A stretch of DNA of 64,000 nt from Hirsutella rhossiliensis (GCF_020360975.1 NW_025408675.1:2604001-2668000); one strand, 5' to 3'; counted from the first letter of the stretch, positions 52,538 through 63,699 are shown. The notes: generated by a model from the sequence alone, not told the origin. A program made the numbers and translations.

Positions 52538-52827
52538 GTAGGCACCAGGAAAAGCGGGGTCTAAGGCTAGGACTTCCCCGAGATTTCCTTGCTAATTACG
52601 TTTATACCGCATTTCCGAGTGATTTTATTTTCACCTTGAATGATTATTTCTTCTAAAGGGGGAAATATAAAATACTATTATTATTATAAATCTATATTTA
52701 ATGGGCTTAAAAGGATTTTTTGTATCTAAAAGTCCAAATATTAGTTATAGTATACTGTTTAGAACTAGTAAATAATTCAGGTCTTACTAAACCCGTCTAC
52801 CGTTTTATCCTTAAGGTCGTACCGCTT
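52538..52827. other. AT-rich intergenic segment upstream of the HET gene
   Basis: From about 52,610 to 52,790 the sequence is strongly AT-rich with few CA/TG (RIP-like), with normal sequence on either side. No repeat partner was found in the window. Confidence 0.35.
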
Positions 52828-52854
52828 TATATAAGCCTCGGATTCCTATATAAG
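52828..52854 (+). promoter_or_regulatory. Tandem TATATAAG boxes, candidate promoter of the HET gene
   Basis: TATATAAG occurs at 52,828-52,835 and again at 52,847-52,854, about 160-190 bp before the proposed ATG at 53,015. Strand and spacing fit a core promoter. This is inference from sequence only. Confidence 0.4.
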
Positions 52855-53014
52855 CGCCCGGTAGGCTTGTCTCCCCGGTTGGGCTCGTGACACGTCTTCG
52901 CATGCTTACTTCCCCGCCTTCACAGCCGCTTGTGGCAACGATATTCAATATATCGCTACTTTTCAAGGCTTTGATTTCGTCTTGGCTGGCCACGCCCCTC
53001 AGCTCTCCAACGCT

Positions 53015-55236
53015 ATGTCTGGGTTCGGAAATCCAACTCGAGGAGACGTTGAGGCGATCAAGGCGCTCTGGGCAAACGGACCGCCTAGGCATTTCATGGA
53101 GCGATTCCACGGTCGCAATGATATGCAGGTGTTTGGTTGCAACAGTTGTCAACAGGTACAGCCTCATATCGCACCTCTTGGACGTTTGTTAATCGTCTCC
53201 CTCTTCAGGAAATATCTCTTCCACAGGTTCAGTTCCACTGCCTGGAATGCTACGACTTCGACTTATGCGCTGCTTGTCACGCCTTAGAGAAACATCCGAG
53301 ACACGCTTTTGTCGAAATCGATCACTCCTCGCCTGCAAAGGAGATGGACGAGTATCTGCTGTCGTCTCCGCGGGGCACCTACTTATCGTTGGATGCGTCA
53401 AACCACCAAGTCCGCCTCGTGGCGTTGCTGCCGGGGTTGGGAGCTGGCCAGATCGAATGCAAGATGGCCCACGCACCTCTCTATGCAAAGCTCGACTTTG
53501 AGGCTCTGTCCTACACCTGGGGTGAAATGATAGACCCTAGTCGAATCCTTGTGGATGGTTCGCCCGTCTTAGTTGGCCGTAACCTGCTTAGTGCTCTCCG
53601 TGCCCTCCGCTACACGGACAGGCCGAGATATCTGTGGATCGATGCCCTCTGCATCAACCAAGACGACGACAAGGAAAAGAGCCGCGAGGTGCAACGGATG
53701 AGACACATCTACGAGCAGGCTGCAAATGTTGTCTTGTGGCTCGGTGAAGCGGCCGACGGGAGTGACGATGCTATGGACCTGGCCGCTTCACAGACCCTGG
53801 GGAATGTCCTGCAGGGCACTGATCAGCACTGGTCAGCTCTGACGAGCCTTGTGCGCCGAGCGTGGTGGAAACGTATCTGGTGCCTCCAGGAGCTTGTCAG
53901 TTCGAGATGGAGCCCAATTGTCATGTGCGGGACCAAGACTGTTTCCTGGCTGAAGATGAGCGACACGTGCGAAAAGCTTCCCCAATACTGGGAACGCAAG
54001 GGCATCGTGGGCGGAGACTATTTTTCTTTTCGGGGCTTGACATGCTCCAGGCACGCCGCCATTCGAGGCCAGTATACTTCTGGGGTTAAACTCAGAATCT
54101 TTTACCTCCTTTACATAACGGTGGCCTGGGAGGCAACGGATGCCCGAGACAAAATCTTTGGTCTGGTAGGACTGTGCGATCCCGAAGACCGAGCCGCCTT
54201 GGTCCCCGACTACTCTCTGAGCGCCAGGCAAGTGTACGAGATGACTGCTCGGCATCTGATGAAGGAGAGCCTCAACTGCTTATGTCTCAATGCGGGCTCG
54301 ACCCGCACCGAAATCTTTGATGGCCCGCTCCCTTCATGGATCCCAGACTGGTCATCGGCCCAGTCACCTCCACTATGGAAGCCAGGATGCTACCAGGCTT
54401 CTTGTACGGCTTCCAACGTGAGACAGCGTCCTGCTATGATCGAAAGCGAAGATGCGAACGCTGTTAGAATTGCGGGAGGATTCCTAGACTACATTTCCGA
54501 CATTAGCAACGTTGTTTTCGCGGACGACGCCTGGAGTAAAGAGTTGCCTACCGGCCTTTACCACACCATACGAAGCATTGAATCCTTCATGCGCAACGCA
54601 ATGCGAGCAAATCATCCCGAGCAAAACCCAGAGAGATACATAGACCCGGAGCAGTCCGACATGGTCTGGAGGACGTTGATTTCTGACACAGAGTATCCCC
54701 AGTTCTCATGGACTTCACCAGCCTCGCCAACCTTTGCCAAGGCTTACGGAGCACTTCGGGCAAGGGCCTGGGACGACGCGAAGGGCTCATTCACCTCGAT
54801 CTCGGCGGGTTCCTGCCTGGATGGTGCTCATGCTGACGAGGCAACTCCAGGTAATCCAGAGCAGCTGGATGAGGTCGTGATTCGACACATCCCCCGCTAT
54901 ATATCGCTTCTCAGCCACGCCCTCCACAAACGGCGGCTTTTCATCACGAAAAGGGGATTCTTTGGCTTGTCTTCACAACATATTGCCCCGGGCGACATAG
55001 TTGCTATCCTGGTTGGTGGCGACATGCCCTTCGTGCTGCGTGAATCTCAGTACAGCAGGTCAACTCCCGAGGAAGAGGGAGAGGGCCAGGAGACGAAACA
55101 AGATTCTGATACGATGTTTAGGAAGAGCCCAAAATCCCCAGAGCCTCTTCGTATCATCTCGGAGGCATACGTCTATGGGGCAATGAATGGTAAATTGTTC
55201 AGGGTGCTGCCAAAAATGATATTTACTATCGGCTAG
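53015..55236 (+). CDS. ZZ zinc finger / HET-domain protein (heterokaryon-incompatibility family)
   Basis: Two exons (53,015-53,155 and 53,209-55,236) encode about 722 residues. The join rebuilds a complete ZZ zinc finger: C42-x2-C45, C58-x2-C61, C67-x2-C70, H76-x2-H79, with the typical YDFDLC core. A HET domain follows from about residue 145 (FEALSYTWG, then LWIDALCINQ at about 189-198, HIYEQAANVVLWLG at about 214-226). The rest (about 300-722) is the variable part usual in large HET proteins, with no domain I recognise. The ATG at 53,015 is the first in the exon 1 frame (MSGFGNP); an ATG-like start at 53,137 would fall in exon 1/intron sequence and lose half the zinc finger. HET proteins often act in allorecognition and programmed cell death. 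Partner and trigger cannot be told here. No frameshift or RIP damage is seen. Confidence 0.85.
53156..53208 (+). other. Intron of the ZZ-HET gene (53 bp)
   Basis: GTACAG donor and CTCTTCAG acceptor, phase 0. Removal joins GCNSCQQ to EISLPQVQFHC and completes the ZZ Cys ligands. TTGTTAATCG is a possible branch region. Confidence 0.8.
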
Positions 55237-55590
55237 AATATAGTAAATTAGTGACGGCTTTTATTTACCACTTCTCTCTTTATTAAACATCCAGAGACTA
55301 TAGCCCAACATAATTTAATATTATCCATAAATTCCACCCTATGTTTTTGTTAGAGGCTTTAACGCGTCGAGCCTGAGCCAAAGTTTGCAGCGTGCTTCGA
55401 AAGCGTAAGGGGCCACGGCGCAGGCCTGCAATCGACCGCTAGGAGTGGCGATAGCGATGGTGCGTAGGGTCGACCTAACCCCGTGAAGCTCTATGGCATG
55501 AATGGACGAGAAGGTGGAAAAGAGAGCTGCGAGATGCAAAGGCGCGTCGTCCTAGGCGCGCCCTCCAGGCATCTGACACCCAACTTCCCC
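55237..55590. other. Downstream of HET gene, no gene
   Basis: The first 100 bp are AT-rich and probably hold the HET transcript end. The remainder is GC-rich and may be more of the old LINE remnant that becomes recognisable at about 55,600, but no domain could be read. Confidence 0.4.
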
Positions 55591-55592
55591 TC

Positions 55593-55736
55593 TTAAACCC
55601 GGGAGACGTCTCAAAACCCACGCCAGCCCCTATACACACGAGTGCTCCGCCCTCGTCCAGCTCCGCACAGGAAAGATAGGTCTAAACACTTTCCTCTACC
55701 ATAGGATCGTTCCCGGCGTAACAACGCCTCTCTGCC
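55593..55736 (+). pseudogene. Old LINE remnant, left part (C-terminal cysteine-motif region)
   Basis: The forward frame reads ECSALVQLRTGKIGLNTFLY and then HRIVPGVTTPLC, the conserved segment before the zinc-binding motif at the end of many fungal LINE ORF2 proteins. It continues after the inserted LINE at 59,081 with HCGSGEETAFHV in the same frame, rebuilding a CxC...H motif. CA/TG are normal, so this copy was not RIPped. Everything upstream (RT, RNase H) is lost. Confidence 0.7.
55723..55736 (+). repeat. Left 14-bp target-site duplication of the LINE
   Basis: AACGCCTCTCTGCC, identical to 59,067-59,080. The sequence on either side joins in frame when the LINE is removed. Confidence 0.85.
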
Positions 55737-58700
55737 GGGCTATAAAAAGAGACGACTTAGAAGGGATAGCTTCCCTTTTAATAAGAACCCTTATAGAGGC
55801 CTCGAACGCAGCGATACCGAAAAAGAGGCCTTATAAGGGATCTAAGCCCTGGTAGACCGACGAGCTAACCTGCCTTCGGAATGCCCTAAGCCTAGCCCAA
55901 CGGGCTTATAGGCTAGCCTAGGACAAGGAGAGCCAGAAGAGCTTTATAGAGGCCCGAAATAGCTTTAAGTATGCTATTAGGGCCACTAAAAAGCAATACT
56001 AGGAGAGCTTCTTAATAGAAGCAGTAGGAAAGGACGTCTTTACGGCCTTTTCCTATACTAAGGCTAGAGCTAACCCTACCCTTCCTAGTATCTCGTATAC
56101 GAAAGAAGGGATAGAGGTAAAAGCTAATACCTTTACGGAAAAATACGAGGCCTTCCTAACAACCCTTTTTCCGACCCCGGACCCTAGCCCTAGCCCTCCC
56201 TTTAGCCCCCCCTAGAGCCTAGAAAAAGAAGAGCCCCCGGGCTATATAGGCAGTAAGGGCACGGTTAAGTAGGACTAGCTAGAGCTAAAGGACCCTAAGA
56301 TTAGGAGGGCTATTTTTAGCTCTTCTAATAAGAAAGCCCCCGGCCCGGACTCCCTTAGCTTCCTCCCTATCTAATACGTATATAAGGCTATCCCTACGGT
56401 CTTTAATAGGGCCTATAAAGCTCTATTTAACTAAGGATACCACCCTAAGGCGTAGAAGGAAGCTATAGGAATTATACTTCCTAAGTAAAATAAGCTAGAC
56501 TATACTATCCCTAAGGCCTATAGGGTTATAAGCCTACTTAACTGCTTAGGAAAGGTCCTCGAAAAGCTATACGCTACCTAGCTAAGCTATTTAGCTAATA
56601 CGGCCGGGCTTCTAAACCCTACGTAGCTAGGGGGACGAAAACAGCGGTCAGCTATAGACACGGCCTTCCTCCTTCTACACTATGTCTAAAAGAAGCGGGA
56701 GTCTAATAAGAAGGCTATTACTAGTACCCTCTTATTAGATATAAAGGGCGCCTTCGATTTCGTATCGAAGGAACAGCTTATAAGGGTCCTAAGGGAATTA
56801 AACCTCCCTAAGGCCCTTATAAGCTAGGTAGACCACTTCCTTACTAAAAGGAAGATCCAGCTAGCCTTCGAGGGGCAAGTCCAGCCCCTTATAGACCTAG
56901 TAATAGGGGTGCCCTAAGGATCCCCTATTAGCCCTATTTTATTCCTCTTATACGTAAGGGGGATACTAGCGGCTAAGGGATACTAGCTGTCTTATATAGA
57001 TAACTTTAGTATCTCTATAACGTCGACCTCGGCTAAGAAGAACGTTCGGCAGCTAGAAGCAATAGCTGCTAACCTATTCGAATAAGCTAAAGACTAAGGG
57101 GTCTACTTCGACCCCTTAAAGACAGAACTTATTTACTTTAGTAGGCAACGGCAGCCTATTTTAGAGGGTATAATAGTAGGAGGCTTATTTTTCGAGGCAA
57201 AGCCCTTAGTACGGTAGCTAGGGGTCTTCTTTAATTCTAGGCTCCTATTTAAACAATATATCGAGAAGAAGGTAGCATCCGCATAAGCTGCCTTCGAAGG
57301 ACTATCCCGCTTAACCTCTACGTAAAAAGGCCTATTATTTAGAGCCTCTAGACAGCTCTACTAGGCCTATATAACCTCTATAGCAGACTACGGGGCCTAA
57401 CTTTAGTATAGGGGGCCTAAGACCCCTAAGAGCCTTATAAAGCCTTTCTAAAGGCTGTAAAACCAGGCTCTTCTAAAGGTCTTAGGGGCCTTTAAAGGAT
57501 CCCCTATTAGGGCTTTAGAAGCCGAAGCGGCCCTGCCGCTACTAGAGGTACGATTCGAAAGGGCATGCCTCTCTTACGCCCTCCGGACCCTATACTTCTT
57601 ACCTAGTTACCCTATAAGGCAGGCTTACGACCTAGCTATACGGGATGACCTCGCTAACTTAGGCTCCGACCTAGGGGCCTTAAGCTATATTAGGCTATAT
57701 ACGTAGCTATTCCGCCTCCTTAAAGGCCTAGTAGCCCTTATAGGACCTAATTATAACTTAGAAAGAAGGAAAGCTAGCTAGGAGCCCCTATAGGCCCTAG
57801 AGCCTAAGGCCTCTATTACGATAATAGAGGCCCCTAAGCCCTTAGCTAAGAAGTAATACTAACGCCTCTTAGCTAGCCTAGCTAGCCTAGAAGACTTCGG
57901 GTTACGGCCCCTAGCCTTCTATACCGACGGCTCTAAGGGGTGCCCTAAGGGGTCCCCTATAGAGACTAACGCTTGCTCCTTCTATAAAATAGGCCTAGAA
58001 AATAGGCCTATTAAGGCGTACTACGAGAACCTAGGGCCCTCGATCGAAGTAGCTAACGTAGAGCTATTCGCGATACTAAGGGTCCTAGAGGACCTAGCTA
58101 AGAGGCCTCGGCCCCTAAAGCTTAGCCCTCTTAACCCCCTTATAGATACCTATATCTTTATAGATAGCTAAGCCGCTATAAAGAATGTTATAGGTTTCTC
58201 GGACCTAGCTATACGTATTAAAAGGCTCCTATCTAGCTTAGAAGCCTTTTATAACGTATAGCTATACTAGTTCCCTAGCCACCTAGGGATCTTTAGCAAC
58301 CAGCTAGCCGACCAGCTAGCTAAAAGAGGCTTAGGGGCCCCTACCCGAGGGACCCCCTTAGTCTCTATTAGCTACTTATAAAGAAAGGTCCGGCAAGCTA
58401 CTAAGGACTATTAAAAGGGACTCTAGGCTACCGAGGCGGCTAAAGGCCCTAGGGCTAAGGGCCTAGGCAAGCACTATACGTCTATTTAAAAGACCCCCCG
58501 CCTAGCCCTTAGCCTAGAAAGGGACCTTATAGGGAGGCCTAGGCCGACCCTCTCGGCCTTCTACTAGCTCCTCTTCGGGGCCGGCTTCTTATTTTCCTTC
58601 CTAAAAAGGACTAATAAGGTAGACCGAGACGACTGCCGCTACGGCTAAGGAAGGTATACGGCTAGGCACCTTATCCTAAGGTGCCCGAACTATAGGAGGG

Positions 58701-59066
58701 AAAGAGAGGTCCTTTACCGGACCTCTAAGAGACGGAAGGGGGCCATTAGCCTACCTATTCTCTATAGCTCTAAGGAAGGAAGGGAAGCCCTTCTAACCTT
58801 CTTAGCTAAAACAGAGATAGGGATAGCTAAGTGGCTCGAAAAGGAGTAACCTAGGGGCCCTAGGGCCCTTAGGGGGGAAAATCACCGCGCGGGAGGAACC
58901 AGACTGACCTTTCCTTTATTATTGCCTTTATAGCTACCCTTTCCCTAATTGGTTGTAAGCCCCCGGGCTCTATAGCTAGCTAGGACTGCTAATAGGGGCC
59001 TAGGCCCCTACTAGCCTCGCCATGGCCCTAGAGGCTGCATGCGAGGAATGATATAAAAAAAAAAAA
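55737..59066 (+). mobile_element. Tad1-like LINE, 5'-truncated and RIPped
   Basis: The forward frame from 55,742 to 58,848 reads most of ORF2 with some 30 TAA/TAG breaks at expected Gln/Trp codons. It shows KAPGPDSLSF at about 56,334; RT with LLLDIKGAFDFVSKEQL at about 56,730-56,780; catalytic box SYIDNFS (D to N) at about 56,990-57,010; RNase H FYTDGSK at about 57,917-57,937; and a C-terminal zinc motif with ILRCPNYRRERE near 58,675-58,710. The endonuclease half is absent, as expected for 5' truncation. It ends in about 14 A (59,055-59,068) and is flanked by a 14-bp TSD. Some CA/TG remain, so RIP was milder than in the 50-kb nest. Confidence 0.9.
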
Positions 59067-59140
59067 AACGCCTCTCTGCCATTGCGGCAGCGGGGAGGAA
59101 ACAGCGTTCCACGTTTCCTCCGCTATCCCCTCCAAGTTAA
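59067..59140 (+). pseudogene. Old LINE remnant, right part
   Basis: Begins with the second TSD copy (59,067-59,080) and continues the left part at 55,736 in frame: CHCGSGEETAFHV, then SSAIPSKLTT. Homology fades after about 59,140. Confidence 0.65.
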
Positions 59141-60900
59141 CAACCGTAGACTCTTCCCAGCGTCAACATGCACCGATGCCGACCTCCGCGTTCACCAAAT
59201 GCATCCCAACACCGCCCTATCCTTTGCCCGTTAGTTCCTCGCTTGTAGGCCCATATACTGCTAGAGGGTAGCAATAGATCTTATAAAGAACTGGTCCGCT
59301 AAAGCAGCGACGACGACATGACTACGAGCAGATGGAGAGTAAATATAGGAAGCTTCAACGCGCTACAAGTAACTAGACCGAGAGGCTCCCTCTAGGAGAG
59401 ACAACACGGGTTGTATACCGTTTTCATCCCAGACCACCGGGGTTTTCCTGTATAGGTAGCGGGTAGAGGCTCTAGAGCCTGCTCTCAGGGGGTTTACGAC
59501 GAAGCACAATTAGAGCACTATGCTTTTTTGTGCACCGCTTAAAGCCAAGATTTACATGGAATTCGCATCACAAAGCATTGCCTACGATGCCCGTATTTAT
59601 TGCGGCTTCCTTCGTCACTTGTGTCACTTGTACGGTGCGGTCAGCCGACAGTATGACAGCACAGCCACCCGGGATCCACAAGTAATTACTTGAGAGCTGA
59701 ATTCAACACACGAAGTATGCCGCCTTTCCTCCGGGGTGGCTGTGCCGTTAGCCCCCCCCCCGGTGAGCGGGCGGACAGGCAGAGACGAGAACTAGAGGCA
59801 GGAGTAATAAAGACGGCCACCTTCGGGGACCTAGGGAAGAAGGAAGGAAAGGAGGTGAAGGCTCTACTGGTAACGTTTATCAGTGTATGATCAGTTTTTG
59901 TCCCTCCAGCCTAGGGGCGAACTTGCGTGCCAGATTGAGGACCTGCAGATTGGAACATACACAAACTTGCCAAGGTACCAGTACTCTGTGGAGGCTGAAA
60001 TCTTCAATTTCTTTGCGCAAACGTGCTCCACTCGTCTAAATTGCAATGCGCGTGCAGAGGAGCTCTTTGGGGGTCGTTCCATGGCATACGAGGAAACTGT
60101 AGCTACTCCGATTACTGCGGGCCATCTCTTAGGGACGTTTGGTTCCGACTGAAGTCCTTGCAGCTCGATACGAAGATCGTTTCTCCGGCCAGGCAGATGT
60201 ACGGGATCTTTGGCTCCGACCGTCGCGGTTGAGTGCCAAATAGGTGACAAATGAGAAGACAAGGAACTTCTTTCCATATATATTATGAGTCGAATCAAGG
60301 GTGTGACCCATGTGGACTTCATTCTGGCGCGTGACCGTCTCGAAAAATTAACGGAGAACTTCGTCCGACGCGGAAGACTAAGGACAGACATGGCATGCTA
60401 AGATACAAAGCCAAACGAGCGACATCCTTTTTCGCTTCTCTTACACCTACGGCCGTAGGTTCTTTGCCCTGGCGTGGAAAACGCCGCAACTAGCGGATTA
60501 AACCTACCAAGCAAAGGTCAAGTGAAGAGGATAGGTCCCGTTTGCAGCAGGAGCAGGGAGAGGCCAAGGACAATGCTTGAGGTGGATTGAACCAAGAATG
60601 GTTATAAATATGGAATATGAAGTTATCACGAGACGATAGGGTAACCCCAAGAATTAGGAGAGATGCCGTCATAGCACTGAAGACGTCGAGTAAATGACAA
60701 CTTTGCAACGTCTTTCCAAACCTAGAAGCAGCGCCTCTTTCCTTTCACAGTAACACATAAAGTAGTTCCTAAGTATTTCACCATCTTGTCGTTAGACAGA
60801 GTGGTTTACTAGCTAGACATGGTCTATTTATATGATGGCAGAGGGAGGACATTGAGGAGGCCATTGTGGTTGCGGTCAGTAGGGTGACAGGAAACCACGT
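59141..60900. other. Intergenic, no supported gene
   Basis: Normal composition with short overlapping frames on both strands. The best plus-strand frame (59,883-60,152, about 89 codons) contains QIEDLQIGTYTNLPRYQYSV, and an overlapping 166-codon minus-strand frame covers the same bases. Neither resembles a protein I know, and neither shows intron structure. Near 60,600-60,700 a 72-codon minus-strand frame has a hydrophobic start but no other support. Confidence 0.35.
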
Positions 60901-61000
60901 AACTCGTGGGCCGGGGAGCAAATCAGGAGACGGGGGCGCCGACCGCAACACACGCACTACAACTAAATTGGCGTAGAGTAAACGACCAAGAGGACATTAA

Positions 61001-62365
61001 TCAGGACTTTTCCTGCTCCGCGGCCTCCCCCTCTACCTGTGGAAGGGGCTTTCCAAGGCCAAGGCGCTCAAGCGTGCTCGGAAACGTCTTTGGATCGGGC
61101 GAGTTGGCATCCACGATATATGTCTTCGGCGTCTTGTCGACCAGCAGTCGAATTAGATCAGGACGCATGTAATGTCCCCCCTGCTCCGCGTCATCTTCAT
61201 TAGCCGCGTGTCCAAAGCCGGACGAACACCATGATTTGACTCGATCAGGACGTACAAAGTCAGCGAGCCGCTTGGTGAGCACATTCTCGTCGAGGTCGAT
61301 GTCGACGACAAAGATGCCCTCAAATGTCTTGGCCGGGTCCTCGACAGCCCGAAAGCCGTCCGGGCGGTATATTCTGGCGAAGCCGTTGCCGATGACGGCG
61401 GCCTCGGCGTCGAGCGCGGCCTCGTCGTCTTGCAGGCGCTTCGGGAGGTTGAGCCGGGCCCCCTCGCGGGTCACGACCTGGGACGGCGCCAGCGTCCAGG
61501 TCCCCGTTTCGTAGGCGTACGCCGGCGTGACGTGCTCGGACTGGACCTCGGATATGTTGGTGTAGGGGTCTGGGTACTTGAGGGACGAGGCGGGAGGATA
61601 GACGGGCCACGCTGCCACGTGGATCTCTTCTTGGAGGGCGCAGGAATGGGCCTTGAGGAACGGGTTCATCTAATCGCATGCCGCAAAGTCAGCCGCTTTG
61701 CCCTGTTCAAGAAGCGACAGCTGGGCAAGTCCCCACGTTTTCCCAGCAGTTGAGATGGCCGAGCCTTCCAATCTCCGTCTCCACCACGCTGTCGAGCGAG
61801 TCGCCCGAGCCCTCGCCAAACACGAGCTTCTCGACGTGCGTCGGCTTGATCTTCCTCCTGTGGTTGACGACGGCGCCGGTTGGGTCGATGAGGACCTGGG
61901 CAATGTAGAGGCTGTTTCCATCGAGTTCCGAGTATCCCAGGGAGGTGTAGATCTGAGCCGTCTTGGAGGCGTTTCGAATACGTTGCATTTCCTCCGAGTC
62001 TGGTCGGAGACTGTTGAGACAATAGTCTTTGAGAAGCGGCAAGGAGTCTTGGTAGTTGACCCGCCACTGCCAGTAGGGGTATCTGGCGATTAATGTCAGC
62101 ATGAAGAGCGCACTGCTTCACCTTCACTGTCAACCACGAGTCCATACCCAGGAATCCCTACACATTCGTCAGTACATTGTGTTCAACTCGAGTCTGCTCT
62201 GGCCTTGCTGAACGTACACAGTTCCGGGAAAGCAACCAGCTTGCAGCCCTTCTCGCCCGCCTCCAGGATCAGCGCAACAGTCTTGTCAACGCATTTCTTC
62301 AGATCGAACCAGCCGGGCTCGGCCTGGACGCAGGCAGCCTTGTATCGGCGAATGGTGGCAGGCAT
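61001..62365 (-). CDS. Nitrilase-superfamily enzyme, cyanide hydratase/nitrilase type
   Basis: Five exons on the minus strand: 62,365-62,218, 62,157-62,148, 62,082-61,737, 61,669-61,256 and 61,180-61,001, giving about 365 residues, the usual length of fungal cyanide hydratases and nitrilases. The catalytic triad is complete: Glu48 (AFPE), Lys130 ([10 protein letters not shown]) and Cys165 (HLNCWEN). Other family motifs are WIPGYPYWQW after Glu48, [36 protein letters not shown], and C-terminal [15 protein letters not shown]. Such enzymes hydrolyse nitriles or hydrate HCN to formamide and form helical cytoplasmic oligomers. The C-terminal motif and overall similarity favour cyanide hydratase, but the substrate cannot be fixed from sequence. 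Start at Met 62,365 ([11 protein letters not shown]) fits the family; an upstream in-frame ATG at 62,422 would add 19 residues. No damage is seen. Confidence 0.9.
61181..61255 (-). other. Intron 4 of the nitrilase gene (75 bp, no stop)
   Basis: GTACGT donor, GGCTAATGAA branch-like site, GAGCAG acceptor. Its length is a multiple of three and it has no stop, so it can be misread as 25 coding residues. Removal restores LADFGGHYMRP. Confidence 0.8.
61670..61736 (-). other. Intron 3 of the nitrilase gene (67 bp)
   Basis: GTGGGG donor, GGCTGACT branch-like site, GATTAG acceptor, phase 0. Joins NCWEN to MNPFLKA. Confidence 0.8.
62148..62157 (-). other. 10-nt microexon of the nitrilase gene
   Basis: Reads GGATTCCTGG between intron 1 (62,217-62,158, GTACGT...GTGTAG, TACTGAC branch) and intron 2 (62,147-62,083, GTATGG...CGCCAG, GCTGACA branch). 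Together with one base on each side it encodes W50-I51-P52-G53, completing FPELWIPGYPYW. Without it the two neighbouring exons are out of frame. Confidence 0.85.
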
Positions 62366-62482
62366 CGCGAGTGGCGCTGTGAGGCGTTTCGGTGGTAATG
62401 GAACGGCAGTGGTTGAAGGCAAGATGTCAAGTTGAGTCGTGTGAATCTATAGAGTCAGCTCACGAGGATCTCGGGTAAAGCC

Positions 62483-62489
62483 ATTTATA
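62483..62489 (-). promoter_or_regulatory. TATA-like box upstream of the nitrilase gene
   Basis: TATAAAT on the minus strand (within GTATAAATGG), about 120 bp before the proposed start. Candidate core promoter only. Confidence 0.4.
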
Positions 62490-63398
62490 CATAGGCCTCC
62501 AATGAGGGGAGAGTTGCCTTCGCGCAACGGCTTGTTGCTATCGGCGCTGCCTCGGCATCCTCCGAGCTTGGGCCGTGTTCCGACTCCATGCGACCGCTTA
62601 CAAGTGGTGATGGAACAAAGGTTCAATATTCCGGTACTGGTATCCGTACATGCATAAGCATTCGCGATCCCTTGCTCTCATCCCTCCCCGGGTGCCCGAT
62701 TCGGCCCCGGCGGTTCCTCAGTCTCACAGTTCTGCGGGGAAGGTCGAGTTGGATGCCCAATCACTCAGAGCCAACATATTAATACGACGGAATCACGCCA
62801 CCCGAAGCTTGTTGAAAGTCGCATTTTGCAAACGCGACCCTGATGTTGGATATAATGGATCCCTCCCGAGGCAGGCCCGGTGAGTCACCCGTGTCTACAC
62901 CAGCATGAGGCATTAATTCGGAAGCAGCGGCGGTTTTTGGACGGTAAGCCGGCGTTCGGGGGTTGGCGAAAAGAGAACGGGATCAGCCGGCGAAAAAGAC
63001 AAGGGAGTTAGTTGCCCGGTCCGACCCGACAAACGGGTAGAGCAAGGCTTAAAGTTTAGGTCCAGGCGAGAATGATGACGGTGTGGAACTGTGGATCGAG
63101 TAATAGAATGCCGGCCAGGTTACGGATACTTGGTTGGTAATGCTTTCAACAACACCATGTTTGGTTTCTTGATTTTGCAGCCAGCATTGGGGGAGATCAA
63201 TTGCCGCGAGTAGATGCCCTATCTCTGTCCTGGACCGCCGAGAACGGCCATTTGCCTATTTGCCGGCAGATACAGAGTCTCCGGTTGATGTGGTTTCTCC
63301 GCTGGAGCAGCAACGTTCTATTGACTTTGGCAAACCCGCTCCTGCAGGACTAGGTCTTGTACTGTATTGCATCTCCTACCTTTTGCCGGTTCACGCCT
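62490..63398. other. Upstream intergenic region, no gene
   Basis: Nitrilase promoter side. Normal composition, several short overlapping frames, none with recognisable features or introns. Confidence 0.4.
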
Positions 63399-63486
63399 GT
63401 TGTCAGCAAGAGGAGGATATATACTGCACCAATGGATCCATCTGCTGGAGCGTTCCACCTTGCCTGGTCAATCGGTTGATTGCCTT
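63399..63486 (+). repeat. Inverted repeat, left arm (~88 bp)
   Basis: Its reverse complement matches 63,700-63,792 at roughly 80% by eye, including GTGGAACGCT, CAGATG and GTATATATCCT-type blocks (GTGCAGTATATATCCT against GTGCGGTATATATCCT). The arms enclose about 213 bp without a clear frame. Confidence 0.7.
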
Positions 63487-63699
63487 TCCACGACCACATA
63501 TTCCGCGTGGCTGCCCGAGTGCAGGCACCCCTTGCGTCACCGCGGCTCCTCGGCGACAGCCATGACTCCGTTAACGTGTGTGTGCTCGTCGTGAGGCTGT
63601 AGACACAAGGAGAGTGGGTGAGCCCTTGTTGCTGCCTCTCGGCGCTTGCAGGTATTCCGCGATGATTTTGTTTCCAATCTTCGCAAAGGTGGCCATCTG

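Noticed and set aside
53137..53208. HET gene starting at the in-frame ATG at 53,137
   Set aside because: It lies in exon 1/intron sequence of a model that restores all eight ZZ-finger ligands. Starting here would discard C42 and C45.
59883..60391. Overlapping 89-codon plus and 166-codon minus frames as genes
   Set aside because: They occupy the same bases, have no recognisable motif, no intron signals and no context; random frames of this size are expected.
61320..61679. 119-codon Arg-rich frame over the nitrilase exon
   Set aside because: Shadow frame of the nitrilase coding strand with no independent support.
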